Assembly (NCBI RefSeq): GCF_003286085.1
Contig: NW_020825288.1
Coordinates: 25,358,001 to 25,422,000 of the forward strand
DNA from: Drosophila persimilis
Taxonomy: Eukaryota; Arthropoda; Insecta; Diptera; Drosophilidae
Length of the DNA stretch: 64,000 nucleotides
Direction: 5' to 3'
Part shown: piece by piece, positions 24,283 through 37,955 of the stretch
Layout of the letters: each line of letters starts with the position of its first letter
Position numbering within the stretch: position 1 is the stretch's first letter
Notes under the pieces: generated by a model
Told to the model about the DNA's origin: nothing
Database searches by the model: none
Seen by the model: only the letters and a program-made list of their open reading frames with translations
Program-made: the position numbers and the translations under genes

Positions 24283-27200
24283 TTAACTACTACCACCTTG
24301 GCCCTTGCCGTAGATGAGCTCCTCGCAGATCTTCAGCAGATCGGCATTCTCGCGCGACTTCTGCTGCAGGTGCTCGGCCGTCGAGACTCGCGACACTTCC
24401 TCCTTTTTGAGTAAAGCTTTTAGTTTTTTCACCTCATCCGCATGCTCCCTTGCGTTTGTGTCCAGCTTTTTATTGGCACTAAAAGAGGAACGAATGATTG
24501 AATCATTGAGGCCGGGTATATGGTAAATGGTTTTCGCACTCACATTTCCAGCTGCTGCATGGCATGGCTTCTCATCTTCTCGTAGCGCTGCTCTTGCAAT
24601 CGCACATTCTCCATCAGCTGTTTTTTTTCCTTCAGCAGCGTATCCTCGCTGTTTTTCAGCTCCGATGTCATCTCTTTGCTCTTTTCATATTTCCTGTAAT
24701 AACATCATTTTAGATTTGTTGTTCAAACCGGCTATCCCCGACAGATGAAGACAGATAAATATCTTACACATGCAGATCGAAGAACGTCGTTTCCAGCGAC
24801 GTTAAGTGATGGTAATTTGCATCGCGACTTGTTTGCACTTCCTGCAGTTGTGTTTCGTAGTTCTGTCTCAGCTGCTCTTTCTCGCTGATGAGCTCCGCAA
24901 TGACTTTCTCATAGGTCTCGATGACGCCACTGCAAGAGTTATGGTAGATCAATTATCAATTAATTGGAGCTGGTTCAATGGAAAGGGCGGGACGCACGTG
25001 AGCTTTGAATTTATTTTATCTTTTTCTGTAATGCGCTTAATGAGCGCCTCTTCACGCTGCTCTGCATCTTTCAGCTTCTTCTCAATGTCCTCTGAGAGGG
25101 TTCTAAAGGTAATATGGGAATCAAGTCAGTATATTATCATTAGAATTCAGCATAGATCTGTATCTACTCACACTTCATTTTTGATCTTCTTCTCCAGTTC
25201 GTCCATATTGTTGTAGGTGTGGGATTTGTCCTCCGTATTAAGGCTATGCAATAGGGAGGAAATGTTAGAATACAGCCTGCTTTTGATTGGGACCCCTGCT
25301 ACATACTTGCAATTATCGAAGGCTTTGTTGCAATCGTTGTCTATAACGTCCACACTCATTTTAGCATGCTTCTAAGGATCGAAACGAATAAAATCTTTAG
25401 TAACACATCATTTGCACATCATCCTCAGTTTTGACTCACTTTTATCCTATTCACTGGCACTGCAGCTCCGAGCAGCGGATCAAACTTTAATAGCAACGAG
25501 CTCCGATCCACTGGGGCATTATTGTTGCCTTTGGTGTACAAATAATCGAAATCTGAAGAGTTGAGTATTACTGTGGATGTAGATGTGTAGATGTGCATGT
25601 GGATGGCAGTGCAACGTATTTGTTTGTGTGTGTGAGAAGTGCATGCGCGTATTTTGTTGTCGGATGGGAAGTAAGAGAGAAAAAAAACATATCAGATTTT
25701 AGTCACTGGTTCTTTATAGTTTCGATTACAATTACTGTCAACGTCAAGAAAATACGATTCGGCCTGCCTCTGTGATCCAAACACACACAAATATGGGCAG
25801 GGTAGGGGACTAAGGAAAACGGCCCTTGAATGACAATCATAGGGGTTTGAGATAAAAACTGCGAGACGTGAGAAGCTCAAGCAAGGTGTTAAGGTTGAGG
25901 TCGATTTTTGGAGGATGTGTTTTAGCAGAACGAGGAACGAATAATTACGGAATAGGGTGGATTCTATCTTCTATTAACATAAGTTGTGAAAGGAGAAAGG
26001 AATCCTGGTCTTTCGTTTTCTTTCTCTTATGTATGTATATGTACATATTTATGGAAAAGAGAAAGGAATGGCCAAGGACTATCCATCTAGCGGAATACGT
26101 CGAAATCTGTCTTCTCTATTCTCATTTCCAAATCCCCTTAATGTGATCGGCTGTTAGATGCTCTTTCTGTGAAAAAGGGACAGAAATAGGTATCGGAGTA
26201 CTTTTATCTCTAATATCCATGTTTCACTTGTTGATGGTTTGACTAAGGGAAAGTAGAAAAATGTATCCAACAATTCTCATCTTTTGAAGTAGATTGGATT
26301 CTTCTCCTATGAGTAGTACCTCCGCTTTCTTTGCCTCTAATCCCACAAGCAGTTGTCGAATCTTTCTCTTCTCAGCTGTTCCGCTCATTCTCTTTCACTT
26401 TAAATGCGTGTGAGAGGGAGAGTGTATGCGTATGGAAGTGTGACTCGCCGAAAAGCCACACAAAGCGGAAGGAAGGAAGAACAATGGAAAACACGAAAAA
26501 AATAAGATATGACTCAAAATGAAGGGGACTCTGCACCCTTGAGTGCCCCTCCACACACCCTCCGGGACACAAAATGTGGAGGGTGTGCCATGTTCCGCAC
26601 AGAAGCCACATTATTTACCATCCACGTACATACATATATCTACATATATAAACAAATGTCAGAGGTAGAGGCCAACACTTCAGATACCCTTGACTATCGT
26701 TTGAATTCAGGTACATGAGATGGTGATCCGATTTTGATCTGATTTGACCAATTTGTGGATAGGCGACTTTTGACGGTTCCGATTTGTATAGAGCCTTATG
26801 TGGACCAAGATGCATCACTTCTGGGATCGAAAAAGCGTCCACTTCGCGTGGGAAGACATCTGCTCAGATCGTAATACCCTCTCGCCTCATAGGTACAAAA
26901 ATGGGCGGCTTTAAAAATAGTAAAATGAGAACCCGGTCAGGCCCACATCGACATGCAGGTCACCCGCGAAGCCAAGTGGAGGGCGACCCAGGGGTGCGGC
27001 AACAATAGTATTTGTAGTTTAAAAACATAACATATTCCACAGCAGAACCAAGAGCAAAAGCAAAACAAAACAAAAAAGAGAAAGACAAGACGCTGCATCG
27101 CGACTTGTGAGTCATTTTATGCAATCGACAAAAGAGGTTTAAAAGTGGGTTGATTGACAGACTGGGAGAGAGAGAGAGAGAGAGAGCGAGTGAGCAAGAA

Positions 27201-30200
27201 CCAACTGCCATAGAGAGAGCGCGAAACTACCAGAGACGAGTGAGTGCGACCGAGAAATAGAGAAACTTTTCACATTCAAGTGCATTTTAATTGCTTGTCG
27301 TTTTGACAACTTTTGAATTTTCAAGATTTTTTCCAGTTATTTCCTCCCACACACACTGCGGTGCTCTCTCGTGGAGCGAATCACCGAATCACACAATGAA
27401 GTTTCACGCTACGCTCTCACTCTCTGCGTATATCAATTTTTTTTTTTCATCTTGTGGCTTTATTGATGCTTTTTTGTTGTTTTCTTAAGACTTTTTTGTT
27501 GCGGGCACAGCTGCTCGAGATATTTTTAGTTTTTAGCTTTAAATCCTAAGAAAACACCAATTGGAGATGTTCTCCATCATGGGGACAACCGAAATAAGTA
27601 TATTCCAACCGAAAATTACATTTTCTGTCTTAGCAGTTGCGCCAATCGAAAGACGAGCGAAGACGTCACGGGCGGCCAGGCGGGGCGAGCAGAGCGAGTG
27701 TTGAAAACTAACTGAAATGGAATTATTGCTTACGTTTCGACCCAAGTCCAATAAGAAAACCAGCGCACGCACGCAGAGACAGAGAGAGAGAGAGATCAAG
27801 AGAGCTAGCTCGAGTAGGGCAGATTCTGACTGGAGTGTGTGACAGTGACGCGTATGCAGCAAGTGCGCAAAGAGAGCGACATAGAGAGCAGGTAGTCCGC
27901 TCTCCCCATCTTCTCTCTCGCTCAGCTGCAGTTGTAAAAGTGCATGGTAGGCAGAGTTCTAACTTGAATTCCTATGCGCCTATCCATAGCTGTGTGTGTG
28001 TCAATGGGAGAGAGCGAGTGAGCGCCATGAGCTCGACAACAGTGCGACATGCCACATGGTGGAATGCAAATATGTGGAACATTTATATTCAGTTAATGCA
28101 CGCAAATGAATACCCCTAGTGTAAGGCCAATCTATTGCAGGATTTTTCTGTTAGGAAATATTACATATAAATGAAAAGCTGTGACAGCTTCCTACTAAAT
28201 CAGTTTTCACTGTAGTCTAGTCTTGCTTCTATGAATGATGGGGTAGAGAGAGAGCAATACGAAGCTTCTCAGTTCTGCTGTTGATATCGTTTGTGTGTGT
28301 GCGTATTCTGTTGGGGGGGCCTAGTCAGAGTTGCATTTGGGTGTACAGCGATAACGATAGATGTGCGCGAGCTCGCAATGTTTTAAAATGTAATAAATAA
28401 TGAGCAGGACAAGCATTAAATAATTATAAATAAAATCCCTCTAATTGCATACATAAGCAATTCCCAAATTAAGACATACATATGTACGTTTTGTTAATTT
28501 GCCAAAAATATAAATGCGCTCATCAGACACTGATACAGCCAGCAATTCGTCAATTGGACAAGATGACGTCACAGCGAATCGGTTTATTCTGTTGGCGATG
28601 ATTACCGCATACGATATATACTGATAAGGCCTCAACAGCGGAGTAACCAGAGAGCGAGTGCGCTCTAAACCAGAGAGAGCTCTAGCTCTCTCCTGTTGTG
28701 TGTGGTGGAGCGGAGAAAGGGACCGAGGGCAATGCGGCATTTCAGGGCAGAGGGCAGCATAAAATGCAGGAACAGGAAGAGCAACAAAAACGTGCAGACA
28801 AAAATATTGGGTGCACTATCCCTTCCTACTCCCCCATACGCACGCACACACACACACACACCATTCCAAAATTATGCGCTTAATTGATATTGTGTGTGTG
28901 TGAGAGTGTATATCTGTGATTCCACTTAAAGAAGGGTATAATGATAATAACTGACCAGATGCTTGTAACGTTAAAAGATATTCCAACTATACATAAATGG
29001 CTGTGTCAAATAAGATACAAATCGGATTACTATATCAATTAACTATCGTAGGAACAATATATAGTCAAGGGTATCTTCGACTTCGACCTCCTGAAGTTAA
29101 CTTTCCTTTCACATTTTTGTTCTTGTGACTGCCGTTGCCGTTTTCGCTGGTTTTCCTGTTTGTTTCACAGCTTGAAACTCTCCCTCCTCTCCTCTCTCTG
29201 TCGCTCTATCAGCCCCTTGATTTGTGAAGTTCAGGTTCATTGCCTTGCATGTGCGGGGATTTATTTTTACAGTTAGATTTCGTTATAAGCCACAGCCGGT
29301 TGGAAAGTTCATGGAATGCATTAATTTCAAGTTCAAAAGCGAAAAGGATGCATGGAATGGATATGCGGCTGGAATGGGTGGTGGGGGAGTGTTTGATAGC
29401 CTAAAGTCACGGGACATGCAAAGGAAGCGATGTACAGTGGAGATCCATTACAAGAGCTGCATGGCTGGGACTCACATTCCAGGAATAGAACACAGGAGCT
29501 TGGAATACTCACATTTTGTATTACTGGCGGCATCCTGAAACTCGTCTTCGGAAAACTGTTCCTCCTCCTGCCTCTTTCCAGGTAGGGACATTGTGGGAGC
29601 TCCTCCTCCTAATCCGGACTTCATTTTGGCTAAATTATTAAACCCACTACTGGTGTACTGTGGCGTCTTGAACATGTCTTCCGACACTGGCGACAAGGCC
29701 CCGAAGTACTCCACAAACACATCCTTTTCGTCGCGGGCACTGAGATGGGCCTGCTCCTTGGCGGACAGGGCCTGCTCCTCGACGACAGCGGGTGCATTGC
29801 CTTGGCGAGAGGCCGCCGGAGCATACTCCACATGGATAGGCGGACGGGTGAGGTTTTGATGGGTGGGGATTGGTGGCGAGCTGGGAACTTGGGCCGGGGT
29901 CCGCGGGGACTTGAGCGTAGTGGCCTCTTGAACCTGCACAGAGACGTCCACGTCCATGGCCTCGTAATCCTCGCTGCCCATGCTCTCTTCGGTGGCCTCC
30001 ACTGCCGGCGAGGCATGCGCCTCCACACAGAAAGTGCGTCGGGGTTTGTCCTTCTCCAGGGAGAAAGTACGACGCGATTTGCTCTCTCCTGCCTCCTGCT
30101 GGTCCTCTGTGGACTTGATCACGGAGAATGTGCGACGCTGATGATCATCGGCTGCTCCCAGGGACACGGCAAACGTGGACAAATCTTGAAACGCTGTATC

Positions 30201-33200
30201 TTCATTTTGAGGACTGTGTTCGATCCGTTTTCCGCTATCGAAGGTTACATCCTGCGGCTCCGGGGAAACTTCACCCATGGGCAGCGTCTCATTCAGATGA
30301 CGCTGCTCCGGACTCGGCTGCGACACTTTTATGGTAACCGGCGACTTGGCAATGACTCCCGGCTCGCAAATGCTCAGCTTGCGCTGCGCCGTGGAATCTA
30401 TGACGGCCTCCTCCAGGTAGGACATCTCCTTTCGCTCGGCCGGAGCGTGCGGCGAGCGGGGAAAGTGCGCAGACTGCTCAGTCGGACCTTTAATGGGAAA
30501 ACTTGGTGAATTGGGTCCTGTCGAGAGTACCTTGGGGTTGGAGGAGCTGCTGTCCAGCTCTTGGTGGTGGGGCTTGATGGTTTGTTGCAACTGGCTAGGT
30601 GTAACGGCCACCACAGTCCCCTGATCGGGTTTTTTTTCTTCTGGGACAGTTGCCTTATCATCTGATCCTAGATCACCTTCATTAGCACTTAAGGGGAACT
30701 CTTTGAGCGCCAGGAACATCAGTTCCTCGGCAGTCTTTGGTCGATGTGTGGGTATGGGCGGGGATATGGGATACTCCACCCTGTTCGCCTGCAGAGTCGG
30801 AATAGGCGGGGAGAGCGGAGCTACAGCTGGCTCTTCTGGTTTCTTCAAGTGTTCCTCTGCTGGGGATGGAACAACTTGCTCTGTTTCTATTTCCGGCTCT
30901 TGAGGCTGTTCCAGCTGAAGACTCTGCTCGTGCTCGTTTTCCATGGAAATATGGCTGCTGTTCATCAACACAGGACATTCCTTTGGTTCCTGCTTTTCGA
31001 ATTGTACCTCCTGAGGATGTACTATGACCTGCTGTTCGTGCAGTTGGCATATCTCTGAGTTCTGTATCTTTTCTTGTGGCTCCTCCTGAAGCATTTGATC
31101 CATCGTAAGAGCTTTCACAAGCTGTTCCGCCCCCTGGCATGTCTGCGACTGCGCTGTCTTCTCCTGAGTCGATTGGTTCGGCTCTTGAGGAGGCTCAACT
31201 GCTGCTGGCAGAGCCACTTCCAGTTCCTTAGATAATTGCTTTTGCTCTTGGGAAGGATAAACTGCTGGCAATTGCTGCTCCGCTTGCTCCTGAGGCGACC
31301 CATTCTCCTGGAAAAGACCAATTGCTGGCAAGGGCACGTCTTGCTTCTGGCACTGCCCAACGGATTGCTCTGCCTCTGGCACTTTCTTTTCCAGCTGTGG
31401 AACTTCCTGCACAGGCATTGACTGTGGCTGTGACTGCTCCCTTTCCAGGGGCACCTGTGTTCCCTCCTGCGGCGACTGCTGTTGCCTATGGTACAGCTCT
31501 TGACCCATACCGGGCGGCAAGACATCCCCGAGGAATTGCTGCTGCAGCAACTGATGATCCTCTGGAGCCAAAACATCCTTTAGCATTTCCATGGTTTCGT
31601 TAATTTCGTCCACATCCATGGGCTCGTAGCTGGTGTTGTGTGCAATACTGCCAGCCAGTGGATCACTGACTGTTTGCTCCAGCTGCTGCTCCAGTACATC
31701 GTTGAGGGCACTCGAATAGGCCTCCAGCTCTGAAGGATCACAGGAGAACTTTTCGCTGTTGAGGGACATGCACTCCACAAAGACATCCGCATCCGATTGA
31801 TCGGCTTTCAGTTGGGCTGGAAATCGATAGATAGTTGGAGATTTTCCATTGGCTTTCAATCGGATCAGACTTACCCTCCATTTCGGCACTGAGTGGAGCG
31901 AGCTCCGGTATCTGCTCCTCATCGAACATCCCAAATCTAGGAGCCACTGGCTCAATCGCCAGGTCCTCTGATGGCGGTATGATCATTGCCGTAGCCAGAG
32001 CCTTTTGTTTCTCCAAACTCGGCCTGACACTCTGCTTCACTGCCAGCGGACTCATCTGCCGAATGGAGAAGAAGTGGAGAAGATTTTTTCCAATTAGGTG
32101 CATAAAATCAAAGAAAATTAATTGCTAATTTCGTGCATCGCGTGAGACATGAGATGACAGCAGAAACAACAATTCCTCCTCGAATGAAAAATTATGAAAA
32201 TAAAGCAAAGAAAAATCAACATAATCCAAACAATTGCAGACGAAAATCGTAAACAACTCGAGATTATGATGAAGATGACGATGATGGGAATGGGATGGTG
32301 CAGCAGCTGCTTTGGGATTTTAGTAGGAATTTTTGACACATGAAAGAAGGATCCACAGGGGTGCAAAGAGGGACAGGAAACACGACCTGGTGACGGAAAT
32401 AGGTGGCATCTGGGACCAGACAACGAAGTGCCCTTCACCCTTTCTTTGAGTACAGATCTATGATCCTAAAATGAACCAAATTTGAGTGGGTCCTATTGGA
32501 ATTAGAGGCAAAGCGCCAATGTGCCTCGGCATGCACACGACATGTATATTGTTTTGAACAAAGCTTCGCTTGTTGACAACTGCGTCTGGCACGCGACACT
32601 TGTCGAAGAATAAATCTCAGAGCAAGTCTCCCGCATCAAGCACATGACATGCAATTAGTGTTTGTAGTATTGGCATTCTCTTTTGTTGCCATCAATGTAC
32701 TGTGTCATTTGGGAGCAGTTCGGGGCGATTACAAGTCTACCGCAAATATAATATTTTTCGAAGAAAGATCCCTCCGCTTAAACGATACTAGAAATCAAAA
32801 TTGATCTGATTCTCTTTGGAAGCCATTCACTCGATAAAATCTGCATGTCTAGGCACGATATAGGCAAACCATTTACCACTGCCCGCACATTAGCATGTGA
32901 GAGAACACTCACCCCGTCCGCATACCCATCTGTATCATCATCCTCATTCTCAACTTCTTCCCATCTCACCGACGGACAAGCAAATGTCATTAATTTAAAA
33001 AGCCACAGAACAGCGCCGGACAACAGAATACAGACCCGGGGCAGTGGCAGTGGCAGTGTATCTGGGTCGTTGTCGGCTTTTGTGCATTGCGAAAAGAAAA
33101 TCCGAACATGCCGGGACCGGGTACGGGCACGGGTCCGAGTTTTGTCTACTACTCAGGGCCTTGGTGCAATGTTGTAAAAGCGAAATTTAATTAGAGCGCA

Positions 33201-36200
33201 ATACGATGATTACCATCAAGCTGCAAGGTTAAAGTCAGTCGGGAATGGCTGGGAAAAATGGGTGTGTGGTTATGATAGATTGGGATTTGGGAAACAAATA
33301 ATTAAAGCCAAATGGAATTGGGGATAATTTGAGATTGGAATAATTGGAAAATAAATGGAAATCCTAAGAAAAATTGAATCAAGAGTACAGGAGAACTCTA
33401 AAAAATTCTACAAAACATGCGAATACATATTTATGATGATCGGGATAACACCCAGTGAAAAATTCATGGGATTTCTTCAATTCCGAACGACTGACCCGAT
33501 TTGGCTCAACATTTTTACAACGCAATAGCATATCGCTCCAATAGCCCACAATCGACACAATATTTTGGCAGAACTTTTATGACATACCTCCGCACTCATG
33601 GCCTGCAAATGTTCCATTTCGTGGGCGCTAACTTGGCTCAGATTCACATTGACGTCAAGCAGGAGCTTTTGAATGCTCTCCCTAGCGCTGGGCAGCGGTT
33701 CCAGATCCCCCAGTTGAAGCAAATCCTCTGTGGCCACGACCGGGTGGACAGCCATGCTAGCCAATGCAGATGGGGAATCCTTTGGATTGGAATCCGCCGA
33801 CGAAAGGCCGCTGCCACTGCTGCTGCTGTTGGCGTCTGTTAGGCGAATGCTCAGGGGCCGTTTGATCATGCTCGTGATGAAATCCATGGCGGAAAAGTCG
33901 CCCCGTGTCTCAACGCACGATTAACCTTCTCGAGACGTTCCGTTCACAGTTTACGGTTCACTACTTTGCACTTAATTCCATAAAAATAAAAATGATCAAA
34001 TTTCAGTGATTTTCCGTGTATGTTCCTTTGTCTTATTTTCCATACGTATAGTATAGTCTGATGCTCTGATATGTTAGGGCTCGCCTACTTTGAAAATTTG
34101 ACTTTTTCGATTGTGACTTTTTCTATTTTCTCTGATCTCATTATATGTACGTACGAGTACGTAGTAACCAGAGATTCTAGCGACCCGGCGCCGCGTGCGT
34201 TTCTCGCTGGCTCCGGTCCGTTCGGGTCTGTCTTTGAAATCAATTTAAAAATATTTTTGTTTTCAATTTGCTCAGAGCGTCGTATATTTCAGTGCATTCA
34301 TGTGTGTATTTGTATTTGTATTTGTATTAGTGTTTGTGTTTGTGTTTGTCAGAGGAACGTCGCTGCCTGTTCGAGGGGCATACACAAAAACGATCCGGAT
34401 GTGTTTCGGGTCTCGTGGGATTTTCAGCCCACATGGGCGCTCTGCTCTTCCCACTATCAGCGTCGTGCTCGTCTTTCCATGAGTAGCACACTTGCTCCTA
34501 AATATCCACTATCACTGACACGGCATGAGGATATCACTGAAGGATTATAGTTCTTTAAGCCCTCATCAGCTGATATATTATAATTATCACTTCACAGATC
34601 GCCTATCGTCGAGATCCCCGATCACTTAAGTCACGTGTGGGGCATCTGGGGGCGAATAAATGCAATTCAATTAATAAAAGACACTTAATTGAACCTCCGA
34701 CAATTCTATTGATTTCGTAAATGAGTGCACTCATTTGCCAGTGTAAAAACGATTCTACAGCCCCGATGGATGTCAACCGTCTTGGGGGAATAACAGAGGC
34801 GAACTGAAAGGCCTCAACATAGACAAGACTCAGACCCGTACCCAGACCAAGACTCAGACTGAGGCAATAGTGCAATACAATGCAAATAAACCGAAACCCA
34901 GTGCAAGACGGGGCAAAAATGGAGCAAAATTTCATTGGCTAATGAATGAAAGTGTTAGACAGTCTGTTTCTGTTGGGGAGCCCTGTACTTCCCACAGTGT
35001 AGGTGTGTGTGTATTTGAATGTGGATGCCAAGTGACATGCAATCCCGTAGCCGGCAGCCAGAGTCAGAGCTGGGCCCATTGTTGCGCATCGTGCACTCGA
35101 GGAAGTGCTCCACATTGCTCCACGGCTGACTTTGCATATTTTGAGAGAAACGGAATATCAGATGATGGGAGAAGAGGCTGGGGCTGTGCGATGCGTGACA
35201 GGTAACAAGATATCATGTGATTTAACTGAAAAAAGCAAAGCCGAGTGGAACCCAATAAGAAAATGGGATGTAAAGAGGAGCGAAGCTACGACTTGGACTG
35301 TAATTCGAATACTTTGTGTTCCCAACTAAAACAAACAAACAGGGAAAGGCAGCTATAAAACATAAAATAGACTATAAATAGCCGAAAACAAATGCAGACA
35401 GCGACGACTGAAATGTGGGGGAGTCTGCAACCATATCCTCCTTCCAGAACGACGTTGGTGGCAGAGGGAAGACACTTTTTGATCGCTTGTACAATGACCT
35501 TTTGGCCGGGGGTGTGTGACAGCACCCTTCAGGCCATTACACTTCCGAGAAAATCGCAGATCCCCATGCCAGATGCACAGATCCCAACAGGGCGCGCCTC
35601 GTTATCCGGTTATATTTTATTTTCACTTTGGCCAAGTCAATTTTTGGCAAGCTTGGCCAACATCTGGACCCTGTTTCGCCGGCCCACAATGTAAAATGTC
35701 AAGAGCAGGAGGCGGCCAAAACGGGCAGATATTAATAGTATTTGTATACAATATTGTGCATTTAATGGATATTCATATTGCATACCAGAGTCTCTTGCCA
35801 AGAGTCCGAGTTCACTGATGCCTTGCCTGGTCTATTACCCATTTAGGCTGGTACTCTACTCAGCTGGTAAACGTCCGATCGCTGCCAGATATGGAACACA
35901 CTGATCGCATAGGGGACGCAGCCCACTCATCCAGAGCTGAGGCGACAGCTGCCATAGGACCCATAAAAACAGCAAAAACAGAACATATACGACGAGCAGA
36001 AACAGAGAATTACTTGTAGCGCAGTACACAACATTCTGGAGACCTGTAAAGACCAGATGCATGCAGCGCGAGGGTGCATGGTCACGTCACAGAAGCCCAA
36101 CAATGCCAATACGAACTTGCGGTGGGGACGCCGATGCCTAAACGGACCGATCCATTTGCACATGATGGAAAGTGAATGTGTTTGGCTAAGGCGATCGAAG

Positions 36201-36341
36201 GGACACGCCCACAGCTGACTGAAGCTTGCAGACTGCGCATTGCCTTACCTTACTGCCGCCATCGTTTTTATTGATCTCCCTCAAGGCACTGCGGCCGCCG
36301 GGACCGAAGCCCAAACTGTTGTCCGCCGAATTGAATTCCAT
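24283..36341 (-). CDS. tacc: TACC, transforming acidic coiled-coil protein
   Basis: Centrosomal protein that recruits the XMAP215 homologue Msps to spindle poles and is an Aurora A target (family knowledge). Two alternative first coding exons, both phase 0: 36249-36341 (31 codons) or 33588-33887 (100 codons). Common exons: 31875-32055, 29513-31816, 25440-25552, 25307-25371, 25172-25243, 24998-25102, 24768-24929, 24544-24693, 24283-24478. The proteins are 1146 or 1215 residues. The long exon is acidic and low complexity with Gln/Glu/Pro repeats. It contains SPPIPT repeats and repeated RRTFSxEK/RRTFCVE units, which resemble basophilic kinase sites. Exon 25440-25552 supplies the family-specific LLLKFDPLLG. 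The last six exons form the TACC coiled coil (YEKVIAELISEKEQL, HLTSLETTFFDLH, QRYEKMRSHAMQQLE, RENADLLKICEELI), ending 7 residues after the coil. The first exons sit on two promoters, 2.4 kb apart. Confidence 0.94.
25553..29512. other. Large tacc intron with GAGA-rich stretches
   Basis: This 4-kb intron separates the acidic exon from the coiled-coil exons. GAGA runs lie at about 27166-27260 and 27778-27800, with shorter ones to 28.7 kb, together with an AC run at 28845-28862. No coding exon joins in phase by eye. It could house a downstream promoter for a short coiled-coil isoform. Confidence 0.45.
27166..27260. promoter_or_regulatory. GAGA-repeat cluster
   Basis: A run of about 22 nt of alternating GA is followed by further GAGAGAGC and GAGTGAG motifs. 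A second cluster lies at 27778-27900. Such runs bind GAGA factor (Trl) and keep promoters nucleosome-free. Placement inside the tacc intron fits an internal promoter, but a simple microsatellite cannot be excluded. Confidence 0.35.
32056..33587. other. tacc intron
   Basis: Intron between the 33588-33887 first exon and the 31875-32055 exon. A GGCAGTGGCAGTGGCAGTG microsatellite lies near 33040-33060. I see no gene. Confidence 0.5.
33888..36248. other. Region between the two tacc first exons
   Basis: Intron for the long-range isoform, and 5' flank plus 5' UTR for the isoform starting at 33887. Repeats of ATTTGT/GTTTGT lie at 34303-34350 and of CAGACC/CAGACT at 34830-34865. No other coding sequence is recognisable. 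Confidence 0.45.
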
Positions 36342-36480
36342 GGCATAGATTGACCTCCAAAGTAACACGACGAGTGTTAAAAAATTACGTGGTGTGCACT
36401 TTGTATAACTACTATTAACAATAAATACACTAGACGCTGCTTAATGGCGCAATCTTTTTTTTCCAAAGTGCCGCTATAAG

Positions 36481-36490
36481 CAGTGTGACC
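36481..36490 (-). promoter_or_regulatory. Motif 1 (M1BP-type) core promoter element of tacc
   Basis: On the minus strand the sequence reads GGGTCACACTG, matching the Drosophila Motif 1 consensus YGGTCACACTR bound by M1BP. It lies 140 nt upstream of the tacc ATG at 36341, the usual distance for a housekeeping-type TATA-less promoter. Confidence 0.65.
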
Positions 36491-36518
36491 CGCCGTCTAT
36501 AAGATATCTGGTCTGATC

Positions 36519-36920
36519 CTCAGAAATATACCGTCTCATTTTAAAAATATACCGTAAATATACTGACGAATTCCAGTTCTGTTACACATATTCCTCGTTT
36601 TTGATATGCCGTCGAATATTACTGCCACATAATCATATCTAATTAATTAACCTATTTTCTTGACGGGTTTATTTAAAATATTTGCTTTTATTTGATTCCT
36701 TTCTATATCCCTTTTTCTTAAATATACCTTTGAAAATTAAATTTAATAGATTGATGAAATATTATAAAATATGCCATTATATACCGATATACCGTAAATA
36801 TACCAACGGTTCAATTTTGACCTTAAAAAATACCGAAAACTATAAAAAACACCGTAAACGGACACCCTGGATATATGGTCTGATCATCAGAAACATAACG
36901 AATATACGACGCAAAATTTA
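36519..36920 (-). promoter_or_regulatory. GGTATATTTT motif array upstream of tacc
   Basis: At least six TATACCG/AATATACCG elements (GGTATATTTTT on the minus strand) lie here. The first 120 bp resemble the block upstream of eIF3f1 at 8069-8220. A weaker second copy starts at about 36874 (tggtctgatcatcagaaaca). Confidence 0.5.
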
Positions 36921-37587
36921 AAATACACAGATGAAAAATGCGAACTTATCCCACTTAACCCCCTTCTATTTAAACAGGTGAACAGCTTGAGTTAAACCGC
37001 TAAAAACAATACTGGTTTAACTAACGATTCTATCGTTTATACTGTCAGAACGTTGCAAGCACAAATTTTAAACTGCTCTACATGGAAACTACACAGATGT
37101 ATTGGTAACATTTAAAATAGTTGGAATTTTATTTCATTTACATGAATCTCCATCGAGTCAGTAAAAGTAGCGAATACAATATTAATTATTATAGAAACTG
37201 TTCAAAAAGTACTGAAATTAATTGTAAATTACAAATTCTTGTTTCCCTAGTCGCACAAAAAGAAGTTGTTTCTCAATGCTGCTGTTACAGCGAATACTCT
37301 TCATGCTATTACTTCGACAGGCTTTACAACGAAATATTAACAATTACACACAAATCGAACATGTTGAAGATTTTTTTGTATTTTCTATTGAATAAAATAT
37401 CAGTGTTCTTTAAAATATATTCATTTTAAGTCGGAAAAACATATCATCAAACATAAATACGTTAAATTAAATATTGTATATTTTATTAAAAACACTCAAT
37501 ACTGACACATTGGTATCATTTTGCTATTTGTTTCTCTTCTAATATACACAAATCTTGTGTACCGGTGTTTGTGGTTGAAACGGCTCG

Positions 37588-37650
37588 ATCGATTTTTATT
37601 ATACCCGATACTCAAAATGAGTATTGGGGTATATTAGATTTGTTATGCAT
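37588..37650 (+). repeat. Dispersed obscura-type repeat, 5' end fragment
   Basis: This short copy starts tttttattatacccgatac and continues atgagtattggggtatatta. The same start is found in the full copy at 44100-44875 on the other strand. Confidence 0.6.
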
Positions 37651-37955
37651 TTTTTTTGTTTGTACATATGTATATGTATGTATATACTAACTAGTAAAGT
37701 GTTTTATGACTTCTTAAAAGTAGGCTTAGACCCTTCGACGCTCATTTAACTATGACCCCATATTCGCATGCAGCAATATTAATACTTGCAGCGCCTTCCT
37801 CAATATCTACCGCATACTTAAATCGCCAGTCGCAGATTATTTAGTTTGGGCCGGACTTCGGGAATATGATAATGGAATTGAATAAGAAGACCATCAATAC
37901 TCGTACGTGAATAGAGATAGCTGGTACACTTGCTCAGCTAGGCCGTTCTAATGTT

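Noticed and set aside
29745..30509. 254-codon plus-strand open frame
   Set aside because: Antisense to the large tacc exon; composition reflects reverse reading of Gln/Glu/Pro codons.
37121..37429. 102-codon plus-strand frame
   Set aside because: AT-rich, Lys/Ile/Tyr/Asn biased, no domain, no splice or promoter context; likely chance.
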